Source: Prevotella sp. UBA5379 (GTDB lineage: Bacteria > Bacteroidota > Bacteroidia > Bacteroidales > Bacteroidaceae). Taken from it: a stretch of 21,325 nucleotides of DNA. Location: positions 27,326 through 48,650 of the forward strand of contig DHOX01000067.1 of NCBI GenBank assembly GCA_002409785.1, written 5' to 3'. A program made the position numbers and the translations under genes. Within the stretch, counting starts at the first letter, position 1, and every line of letters starts with the position of its first letter. Shown piece by piece: positions 14,983 to 21,325 of the stretch. The notes below the pieces were generated by a model. That model saw nothing but the letters and a program-made list of their open reading frames with translations, had not been told where the DNA came from and did not search any database.

Positions 14983-15176
14983 AACCTTTAATTTTTTATT
15001 GACGCGAGAATATTGTTATTAGTTTAAGACCGCACATTTCCTGTCAGATGATGCCACTTTTCATATTGTCACCCCAGATGCCGGCCTTGTTATTAGTTTC
15101 GATCCCGGCATCCCGGAAAGAGATACCAATATATTTATATTTAGTCAAATTGATAATGTGATCTCTGTTCTGCTCC
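14983..15176 (-). other. Intergenic region with a 13-bp direct repeat and a possible gene tail
   Basis: No complete gene is visible between the DUF2027/Smr stop and nadE. The 13-base sequence TTGTTATTAGTTT occurs twice, at 15013-15025 and 15087-15099. On the minus strand a frame open from the upstream gene's stop to a TGA at 15044-15046 translates to about 44 residues, including KYIGISFRDAGIETNN and KAGIWGDN. It reads more like protein than random sequence, but I do not recognise it and it has no start codon. It could be another eroded gene tail. The part around 15120-15165 is A/T-rich. No -7 promoter motif was found for nadE. Confidence 0.3.
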
Positions 15177-16331
15177 TCAGTGTATGGTCACCTGAGTGGC
15201 GCCATATCCATATTCCTGAAAAGAAGCATCCTGATATGTACAATGCTTATACCGATAGTTGATCTCATGGATCAAGGCATGGCGGAGGACCCCCTCACCC
15301 TTACCATGAATGAAGACGATTTTCAGTCCTTTTCTGTTCATATTCTCATCCATTATTTTCCGGAAATAATCCAGTTGGTAATGGAGAATATCCACTGCTT
15401 CCATTCCGTCCGTCGTTTCCAGCAAAGCCGAAGAATGAAGATCCACGACCAGCGGATCATTCTTTTTCCTTGCACACTTATCCACAGCAGCTGTCACAGG
15501 CACCTGTGTCTGCGTCTCCTTATGGTAGAGTTCAGCCTTCAACTTTTTGGAATCCAGATGCAAGGGGTGGCTGATAACATCATTCTCGATGACCGGATAG
15601 AGCAATGCCTTCTGGTCAAAGAAATCATTTTCAGCGAATGACCCCTGTTTACAGAATTTCACGGCATCGATATGAAACTGAGCCTCCACCGGAGATTTCC
15701 ACAAAAAAGGCTTGTCCTTCTTATAAGCAATGATCTGCAAAGCGATATGTCCCAACTGGCCGATCTCCATCAGGGAGTCCTTCTCGATGAAGAGTTTAGT
15801 ATTCGGCTCCACCTCAGCCTGTTGCCTGAGCGTCCAGGCGTTCCCTTCAGCGTGAAGGTAAGCATAGCCGATGGTATAATTACTATCATTGACCAGATAG
15901 GTTTCAAACTGTGTGTCCGGCAGAGCCAGGACATCTCCCGGTAAAAAAGCCAGATAGACCGACAGCCGATCACCTCCCTTCCTTTCCTCTGCAGGCTTGC
16001 GGAAAGTAACTTTTTGATCCGCAGGATCATTCTCCTGCTCTTCCTCCGCCTGCTCATCATCATCCGCATCGAGCATAGCCTTGATACTTTTCCGGTCATT
16101 TTTCAGTTCCGTCCGGGCATGGGCTTCCGCCTTTTCCTTGGCATCCATTTTTTCAGAAATCATTTTCCCCATACTGTAGTCATCAGTAGAGACGACCACT
16201 ACATCATTAACGGGAGTGGGGATCTGAAATCCATCCTCATCCTCGACCAGTACGATGCCATTGCCCTGGAAGCCAGCCACCTTACCGCCGCCTGTCTCCG
16301 ACAGGAACCTTACCTTGTCACCTATTTTCAT
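15177..16331 (-). CDS. DUF2027 protein with C-terminal Smr domain
   Basis: This 384-residue protein has three parts. The N-terminal ~60 residues (KIGDKVRFLSETGGGKVAGF..) form a small beta-barrel like the one preceding Smr in MutS2-type proteins. A charged linker with an acidic run (DADDDEQAEEEQEND, about 88-102) leads to the DUF2027 middle (about 120-280), which is beta-rich. The C-terminal Smr domain (about 295-384) carries VDLHSS and the hallmark HGKGEGVLR (342-350). Smr domains can cleave branched or structured DNA or RNA; in MutS2 relatives some act on stalled ribosomes. No MutS ATPase is present, so mismatch repair is not implied. It starts 91 bases after queA and is likely in the same transcript. 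The precise role in Bacteroidetes is not established. Confidence 0.9.
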   Translation of the reverse strand: MKIGDKVRFLSETGGGKVAGFQGNGIVLVEDEDGFQIPTPVNDVVVVSTDDYSMGKMISEKMDAKEKAEAHARTELKNDRKSIKAMLDADDDEQAEEEQENDPADQKVTFRKPAEERKGGDRLSVYLAFLPGDVLALPDTQFETYLVNDSNYTIGYAYLHAEGNAWTLRQQAEVEPNTKLFIEKDSLMEIGQLGHIALQIIAYKKDKPFLWKSPVEAQFHIDAVKFCKQGSFAENDFFDQKALLYPVIENDVISHPLHLDSKKLKAELYHKETQTQVPVTAAVDKCARKKNDPLVVDLHSSALLETTDGMEAVDILHYQLDYFRKIMDENMNRKGLKIVFIHGKGEGVLRHALIHEINYRYKHCTYQDASFQEYGYGATQVTIH

Positions 16332-16333
16332 AT

Positions 16334-16361
16334 TATCTATCTATCTTTCTTACTTACTTAC
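16334..16361. repeat. Tandem tetranucleotide repeats just upstream of the DUF2027/Smr start
   Basis: The plus strand reads TATC three times (16334-16345), then TTTC, then TTAC three times (16350-16361). On the coding (minus) strand this is a purine-rich GTAAGTAAGTAA..GATAGATAGATA tract ending a few bases before the ATG, where the ribosome would bind. Three units are too few to prove slippage. Between it and queA a hairpin CGGTC/GACCG (16395-16399 with 16410-16414) is also visible. Confidence 0.55.
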
Positions 16362-16422
16362 ATTAATGATCACAAAATCCAAATTACTGCCGGACGGTCC
16401 ATATCCATAGACCGACCCATCC

Positions 16423-17697
16423 CTAAGGAATCAGCAGGCAGGCATCACCATAGCTCAGGAACTTAAAGTCATGAGTCAAGGCATACCGGTATGCTTTCTT
16501 CCAGTCACCATGCAGGAAAGCACTGACCAAAAGCAGCAACGTGCTCTCAGGCTGATGAAAATTGGTAACCAGCAATTTGACAAACTTATACGTATATCCC
16601 GGTGCGATGAAGAGAGCCGTACTTGAATGAAGGGCGTCCAGGCCATTCCTGTCCAGATAAGCCAGGATATTCCTGACCGCCTGTTCCGGGGTGATGCCCT
16701 CTGCCAGGCCCCCATCCCTGCCGTTATCGTACGGGTCCCACTGATTCACGTGCAGGTCCTCCTCACTGGCATCAGGATGAGTCTGCAGATAAGCCCCCAT
16801 ATAATAGAGGCTCTCCAGCGTGCGGACAGAAGTGGTGCCGACAGCTATGCACCCGCAATGATGCTCCAGAAGACGTTCGAAGGTATGGCGGTGGACAACG
16901 ATATATTCAGAATGCATCTCATGGCCTTCGATCTCCTCTGTTTTTACCGGTTTAAAAGTACCAGCCCCCACATGCAAGGTCACCTCATCACGGACAATGC
17001 CTTTGAGATCAATATCTTTCAGGACCTGATCCGTAAAATGAAGACCGGCAGTAGGTGCCGCCACACTCCCGTTAATTTTAGAATAGACCGTCTGATAGTC
17101 AATCTTGTCACTCTCCTCCGTAGAACGATTCAGATAAGGCGGAATAGGAAGTTCACCCACCTGTTCAAGAATATCAGCGAAGTTCACCTGATCAGCCTCC
17201 CAGTCAAAATTGATCCAATAATTTGTTCCTCCCGTATGATCAGTCATTTTTTTCTGTTCCGCATTCAGTTCATCTCCCCTGAGCATGGTAGCCTTCAAGG
17301 AAAACTGATGTCCTTTGATTTCAAAATCCCGCACAAGAGAACCCTCTTTCCACTTCTTCATATTCCCCACCATACACAGCCAGGAGCAATGCCCGGTGGT
17401 CTGGAACATCCGTTCATAATCAGAAGGAACGGCAGGTTCCATGAGAAAGATCTCTATCAGCGCACCCGTCTCCTTACGAAAGTGCATACGCGCCTGGATA
17501 ACCCTTGTATTATTGAAGACCATCAAGGCACCTTCAGGAAGATACCTGGTTATATGATAGAAAATATCCTCGCTCACCACCCCATGCTGGTAAAGGAGGA
17601 GTTTGGCATGATCCCGCTGGGGATTAGGATGTTCAGCTATTTTGTCATCAGGTAAGTCATAATTGAAATCAGCAATTCTAATGTGTTTAGTATCCAT
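16423..17697 (-). CDS. queA: tRNA S-adenosylmethionine ribosyltransferase-isomerase
   Basis: QueA transfers and isomerises the ribosyl part of S-adenosylmethionine onto 7-aminomethyl-7-deazaguanine at tRNA position 34, forming epoxyqueuosine. Family motifs are in order: YDLPDDKIAEHP (13-24), FNNTRVIQARM (61-71), GELPIPPYLNR (181-191), YQTVYS (201-206), AAPTAGLHFT (213-222), VTLHVGAGTFKPV, and LVTNFHQPESTLLLLVSAF near the end. At 424 residues it is longer than the E. coli enzyme (356); the extra length lies in the middle beta domain (about 90-175), as in other Bacteroidales. It starts 11 bases after the PAP2 gene, so it is probably cotranscribed with the genes upstream. No other queuosine gene and no preQ1 riboswitch is visible in the window. 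Confidence 0.96.
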   Translation of the reverse strand: MDTKHIRIADFNYDLPDDKIAEHPNPQRDHAKLLLYQHGVVSEDIFYHITRYLPEGALMVFNNTRVIQARMHFRKETGALIEIFLMEPAVPSDYERMFQTTGHCSWLCMVGNMKKWKEGSLVRDFEIKGHQFSLKATMLRGDELNAEQKKMTDHTGGTNYWINFDWEADQVNFADILEQVGELPIPPYLNRSTEESDKIDYQTVYSKINGSVAAPTAGLHFTDQVLKDIDLKGIVRDEVTLHVGAGTFKPVKTEEIEGHEMHSEYIVVHRHTFERLLEHHCGCIAVGTTSVRTLESLYYMGAYLQTHPDASEEDLHVNQWDPYDNGRDGGLAEGITPEQAVRNILAYLDRNGLDALHSSTALFIAPGYTYKFVKLLVTNFHQPESTLLLLVSAFLHGDWKKAYRYALTHDFKFLSYGDACLLIP

Positions 17698-17708
17698 AAA
17701 TTTATCTT

Positions 17709-18398
17709 TTAATAATTGGGTATAATCCCTCTGAAGAGAGCATATACCAATGTGAAAGCCAGTACGGTCATCACCACGTCTACATCACTGTAGTCGTAAC
17801 CAGTTTTCGTGTATTGGGATGAAATATAATTCAGTTTTGGAGAAATCTTGTAGTACATTTTATGATAAAACAAATAGACCAGGAATCCTGTCAATGCACC
17901 GAAAGCCCAACCGGCGAGCACATCACTGGGATAATGCACACCCAGGTAGATTCTTGTCCATCCATTGAGCAAAGACCAGAAGACCAATGTAAAACTCAGC
18001 AGGCGGCTACGGACCAGGAGGCAGAAGAACACCGCCAGGCCCATCGTATTGGCGGCATGAGCAGAGAAGAAACTGAACCCCTCGCCCCTATAGCCATGTA
18101 CCACATCGACAGAATATTTCCATAGCGGATCATCAGACGGACGGCATCGCGCCACGAGAGGCTTGATGATGCCATTGTCTATACCATCGGTCAGCAACAC
18201 ACATAAAGCCACACATCCTACCACCAGCATGATCTGTGCCATTGTCTCATTGTTTTTCAACACAAGATAGAAAAGCACGATATACAAAGGAATCCATGTG
18301 AGCCCTGATGTGAGAGCCAGGACTAAACCATCCGCGAATTGCGATTGACTCCCATTGAAAAAATTGAATATAATTCTGTCTAATTCTAAGAATTCCAA
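17709..18398 (-). CDS. PAP2 family membrane phosphatase
   Basis: This 229-residue integral membrane phosphatase has about five or six membrane segments and the three PAP2 signatures. The first is K79-PLVARC-R86-P87 (Kx6RP). The second is SFFSAHAANT (109-118), with the catalytic-region histidine at 114. The third is R149-IYLGV-H155-YPS-D159 (Rx5Hx3D, with T instead of S before the arginine). Family members dephosphorylate lipid phosphates such as undecaprenyl pyrophosphate, phosphatidylglycerol phosphate or lipid A; the sequence does not distinguish between these. The start must be TTG at 18398, because an in-frame TAG lies three codons upstream and no ATG follows near the N-terminus; the resulting MEFLELDRIIFNFFNG is a typical family beginning. 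It follows batE after 82 bases and precedes queA by 11. Confidence 0.92.
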   Translation of the reverse strand: MEFLELDRIIFNFFNGSQSQFADGLVLALTSGLTWIPLYIVLFYLVLKNNETMAQIMLVVGCVALCVLLTDGIDNGIIKPLVARCRPSDDPLWKYSVDVVHGYRGEGFSFFSAHAANTMGLAVFFCLLVRSRLLSFTLVFWSLLNGWTRIYLGVHYPSDVLAGWAFGALTGFLVYLFYHKMYYKISPKLNYISSQYTKTGYDYSDVDVVMTVLAFTLVYALFRGIIPNY

Positions 18399-18462
18399 TT
18401 TATTTTTCTATTATGATCTTCAAGATTTCCGATCAGTGATTATCTTCTACTCCCATTATCTG

Positions 18463-18476
18463 CTGTCAGCCGACAG
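18463..18476. repeat. Small hairpin between batE and the PAP2 gene
   Basis: CTGTC (18463-18467) and GACAG (18472-18476) form a perfect 5-bp stem with a four-base loop, five bases after the batE stop on the minus strand. There is no U-run. It may slow readthrough or stabilise the upstream message, but it is short and may have no role. Confidence 0.25.
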
Positions 18477-18480
18477 TGAA

Positions 18481-19233
18481 CTAAATCCCTTCTATCTGGT
18501 TGGTCCGCAACCATCCCTCACGACCATCGGCAAGTTTAATGCCTCTCCATCGCTCCATGGTCGAATCCGTAATGTCCACCCGGGTCCCCTCATGGATGAC
18601 AAAAGCCTCCCCACTATTCTTCGCCGGAGTTTTCTTCACGGAAATAGAAGGAGAGGTAACGATCGCTCCCGTACGGTGCAGAAGATCCGATTTCTGTTGA
18701 AAGGCAAAGAGGTTACATAGCAGGAAAACGACTACAGACACACACGCGCCATAGAATCCCACTTTCCGCAGTGCCAGACTTTTTCCGAAAAGATAGGCCA
18801 GGATAAGGATTAAAGCCAACAGCAGTGTGCCTATAGCGATATGTGCCCAGCGGTCCACACTGGTAAAACTCACCAGGTCCTTATACCAGGAGACGAAGAA
18901 CACCTCGTTCTGAGGAATAATCTTATCAATAGTCTTACTCCGTGCAAAATCGAGATTAAACCGAATATCCTTGTCTCCCGGTTGAATCAGATGGGCCCTT
19001 TCATAAGCCAGAACAGCCTGGGGAATATTATCACTGCGATAATAAGCATTCCCCAGATTATAATACAAAGCCGCGCTGACCCCCTTTTTCAGGAGTTGCT
19101 GATAGTCCTTGATTGCCTGCTGGTAATTACCTTTCGTATATTCAGCATCCGCATCAGCTTTTGTAAGTGCCAAGACATTCTGGCCAAAGGCCAGCAAAAG
19201 CAAACAGAGGAAAAGGAATCGTAATTTCTTCAT
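18481..19233 (-). CDS. batE: BatE: TPR and SH3 domain membrane protein of the Bat operon
   Basis: This 250-residue protein begins with a signal peptide (1-22, ending near NVLAL). Two or three TPR repeats follow (about 26-95; YTKGNYQQAIKDYQQLLKKG and ALYYNLGNAYYRSDNIPQAV are clear). Two membrane segments lie at about 132-149 and 158-178, and a bacterial SH3 domain at about 188-249 ends with DGREGWLRTNQIEGI. This is the standard BatE layout. Bat proteins form an inner-membrane/periplasm complex linked to aerotolerance or stress survival in Bacteroides and related bacteria, together with MoxR and vWA proteins. TPR and SH3 parts suggest an adaptor role. It starts three bases after the batD stop, so translational coupling is likely. 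Confidence 0.92.
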   Translation of the reverse strand: MKKLRFLFLCLLLLAFGQNVLALTKADADAEYTKGNYQQAIKDYQQLLKKGVSAALYYNLGNAYYRSDNIPQAVLAYERAHLIQPGDKDIRFNLDFARSKTIDKIIPQNEVFFVSWYKDLVSFTSVDRWAHIAIGTLLLALILILAYLFGKSLALRKVGFYGACVSVVVFLLCNLFAFQQKSDLLHRTGAIVTSPSISVKKTPAKNSGEAFVIHEGTRVDITDSTMERWRGIKLADGREGWLRTNQIEGI

Positions 19234-19236
19234 AAT

Positions 19237-21081
19237 TTATCTGTTTACGGAATTTCTATTACCTTTTTTCATCACATCCTCGATATTCATGATCGCGGTC
19301 ATTGCACTATCGAACGTCCGCTCCATATTCCCCTGCGGATCTCCCGGTGCATAACGTTCAAATTCACATTCATCCAAGGCTCCGACGAATTTTCTGATGG
19401 TTTCCTCATCCACCTGACAAGCGGCCAGATTATCCTGGATATTCTCACGGGTGAGCTGCTCCACAGGCATATTCAGTTTGTCACTGATATATCCCCATAA
19501 AGCCCTGAGCACTTCATCATAAAACTCAGCCTGCCGGCCTTTGATCATCAGCAGGCTGGCTCGTCTCAGTCTTCTCTTTGCGACCTTATTAGCTTTTTTA
19601 CCCCTCATCTTCACCCTGTCAGCCATCTCAGCCGCGCGCTTTCTGAAGATGATCAACAATGCCGCAAAAGCAGCTATAAGCAAGAACAGGATCATCATAT
19701 ACCCTGTGCTTCCAAAGAAGAAATGATTAACCTGATGGAAGCTGCAACGGCCCAATTTGATCGGATGAATATCCTGGTCTTTCATATCCGAGAAATCAGT
19801 AACCCCAGACTCATTCCCGTCACCTTTTCCTACATTCAGCACAAACGGCTGGGTATGAATCGTTTTATAAGCATTGGCAGTCACGTCATAATAGGTCATC
19901 TTGACTGACGGAATAGTATATCTGCCCTGGTTACGGGGAACGGCTAGAAAGTCATACACCATATTTCCTTCCACCCCATTAGCCGTCAGTTTGGTTTTAT
20001 CCGTCACCTTGGCATCGTAGGTGTCAAAACCTTTGGGGAAATTGACGACCGGCTGCTTCAGCAGTTTCAAGTTGCCCACTCCACCGATGACGACACGCAG
20101 GGTGATCGGCTCCCCCGCCTTAACTTCCTTCTTGTTGAGTTGGGCGGTAATATTAAACTTGCCCACCCCTCCGGAAAAGCCGGAAGGACTAGGTGGCAGT
20201 GGATCCACATGAATAGTCATCCCCGGGGCGATGATGCTCTTCTTCACATCCACATAATCGGATCCCCCATTAAAGAATGCTTCAAAAGGATCAACATTTC
20301 TATTTTCCTCTTCTACTATCCCTTTGAACATGATACTGGGTATTTTCAGATTACCCGTCATCTGAGGATACATGACATATTCACTCCACGTGACACAGCG
20401 ATAAGGTCTGCCATTGATCTTCTCTATATGGAAAGTTTTCTGTTGCGGGAGTTGTACCTCCTGAGTATGAAATCCATTCAGATCCGGCATTTTCCCTTCC
20501 AGTTGGGTCAAGTTCACCGTCGTATAGACCTTATAAGTAAGGAGAACCGGTTCCTGTTCATGTACCCTTCGCTTACTTGCCGTCACCCTGATAAAGAGTT
20601 CATTACCCGTTATACGAGAACCTGCAGCACGCATACGAGGCGCACTCGCCGGACTGCCCTGCATATTCGGAGCCCCGCCATTAGCCTGGGCATGCCCGGA
20701 TACATGGATATGGGCAGCCCCGGAAGCGATGCGCCTTCCATCTACCACAGCATGGGCTCCTGGAATAGTATAATGTCCTCCCCGTTCAGCGTAAAGGGTA
20801 TAAGTATAAGTGATGGATGACGAGCTGCTTGTATGGCCGTTCACCATCGTAAAACTGGACTGAGAAGAAGAATACGGTCCAGCAACTACTTCGAGTCCTT
20901 CAGGAACATTACCACCACGGAACTCTGACACATCCTGAGTATTCACCGTATAAGCTATACGGAAGTTTTCCCCCACAGCTACATGTGAAGGAGCAGAGAC
21001 AGACATTCTCTGTGCCCATAGCGGCATATAACCCACAACGAGGAACAGGCTTAGAAACAGATATGTATAGAAACGTTTCAT
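19237..21081 (-). CDS. batD: BatD: exported beta-rich protein of the Bat operon
   Basis: This 614-residue protein has a signal peptide (MKRFYTYLFLSLFLVVGYMPLWA) and a long extracytoplasmic region of Ig-like beta domains (about 25-440). In it are the BatD hallmarks: PSHVAVGENFRIAYTV early, serine-rich SSSQSSFTMVNG with TYTYTLYAERGG, and later KAGEPITLRVVIGGVGNLKLL. A single membrane segment (about 459-479) is followed by a basic cytoplasmic tail with an alpha-helical domain reaching the C-terminus. BatD is thought to scaffold the vWA proteins BatA and BatB at the membrane. I chose the ATG at 21081 because it gives a normal signal peptide; an ATG at 21105 would add eight residues. It follows batC by 76 bases and precedes batE by three. 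Confidence 0.93.
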   Translation of the reverse strand: MKRFYTYLFLSLFLVVGYMPLWAQRMSVSAPSHVAVGENFRIAYTVNTQDVSEFRGGNVPEGLEVVAGPYSSSQSSFTMVNGHTSSSSSITYTYTLYAERGGHYTIPGAHAVVDGRRIASGAAHIHVSGHAQANGGAPNMQGSPASAPRMRAAGSRITGNELFIRVTASKRRVHEQEPVLLTYKVYTTVNLTQLEGKMPDLNGFHTQEVQLPQQKTFHIEKINGRPYRCVTWSEYVMYPQMTGNLKIPSIMFKGIVEEENRNVDPFEAFFNGGSDYVDVKKSIIAPGMTIHVDPLPPSPSGFSGGVGKFNITAQLNKKEVKAGEPITLRVVIGGVGNLKLLKQPVVNFPKGFDTYDAKVTDKTKLTANGVEGNMVYDFLAVPRNQGRYTIPSVKMTYYDVTANAYKTIHTQPFVLNVGKGDGNESGVTDFSDMKDQDIHPIKLGRCSFHQVNHFFFGSTGYMMILFLLIAAFAALLIIFRKRAAEMADRVKMRGKKANKVAKRRLRRASLLMIKGRQAEFYDEVLRALWGYISDKLNMPVEQLTRENIQDNLAACQVDEETIRKFVGALDECEFERYAPGDPQGNMERTFDSAMTAIMNIEDVMKKGNRNSVNR

Positions 21082-21157
21082 ATAATAATTATCCTTGAAT
21101 TTCATCCGTTGAGACAGAAGAAGAGGTTCCCTTTCCGTCTTCCGGACGACCTGTTAT

Positions 21158-21325
21158 TTACCAGTCCTTATCCAATTGCTTTCTCCGAGGCTGTACCATG
21201 TCTTTCTGGAGCTTAGCCTTCGTAGCCTGCTCCTGCTGGACAGCCGCATTCAGAAGTTGCTCGGCATTCTGTTTGCTCATCTGAGGCTGATTGGGATTCT
21301 GTTGATTCTTGTTTTGATTTTTGTT
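21158..21325 (-). CDS. batC: BatC, C-terminal part (runs off the window)
   Basis: The last 55 codons of a gene entering from the right edge are visible, ending in TAA (complement of 21158-21160). The protein begins with a low-complexity asparagine/glutamine run (NKNQNKNQQNPNQPQ) and continues MSKQNAEQLLNAAVQQEQ, then ATKAKLQKDM and PRRKQLDKDW. BatC proteins have TPR repeats followed by an N/Q-rich linker and exactly this kind of helical, QLLNAA-containing tail ending in a basic stretch and DW or NW. Position directly before batD confirms the call. The TPR part lies outside the window. Confidence 0.88.
   Translation of the reverse strand, partial: NKNQNKNQQNPNQPQMSKQNAEQLLNAAVQQEQATKAKLQKDMVQPRRKQLDKDW

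Overview
The window looks like a chromosomal stretch from a Bacteroidales bacterium, most likely a Prevotella/Segatella relative. The evidence is the BatC-BatD-BatE aerotolerance genes, an IleRS-DksA-LspA-DUF4296 gene run, a DUF2027/Smr protein, a small RRM RNA-binding protein, and repeated use of the Bacteroidetes -7 promoter motif TAnnTTTG instead of a sigma-70 -10 box. No plasmid, phage, transposase, CRISPR, tRNA or rRNA gene is visible.

Layout. On the plus strand are a membrane-anchored TerB/J-domain protein (261-1079), a DUF4250 protein (1102-1320) and, after a roughly 500-nt leader, an RRM protein (2523-2807) closed by a very strong terminator (3003-3045). A short hypothetical gene (1382-1633) converges on DUF4250. 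Everything from about 3090 to the right edge is on the minus strand. Read in the direction of transcription (high to low coordinates) it contains: batC (partial), batD, batE, a PAP2 phosphatase and queA, closely spaced; then a DUF2027/Smr protein; then glutamine-dependent nadE. A new promoter follows, driving ileS, a DksA/TraR-like gene, lspA, a DUF4296 lipoprotein and a 72-residue hypothetical gene. Last comes a pair of exported hydrolases, an M23 metallopeptidase and a C69 dipeptidase, ending at their own terminator.

The parts that ordinary annotation would miss are short gene relics. Directly after the 72-residue gene lies the last ~30 codons of nadC (6610-6714). Beyond the C69 terminator lies what looks like the last ~40 codons of a TonB-type outer-membrane beta-barrel (3092-3222). 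The M23-C69 pair is therefore bracketed by tails of two otherwise absent genes, which suggests it sits at a rearrangement or insertion point.

Other points of interest are: an IleRS of the long type 2 class whose HIGH signature reads GIHH, a swap linked to strong mupirocin resistance; a DksA-like protein with no cysteines at all; TTG start codons for the M23 and PAP2 genes, the former apparently nearly leaderless; and an RRM gene with a long hairpin-rich leader and a structured 3' UTR whose first hairpin includes the stop codon. Most of the window is housekeeping. I did not find a convincing, wholly new multi-gene system.
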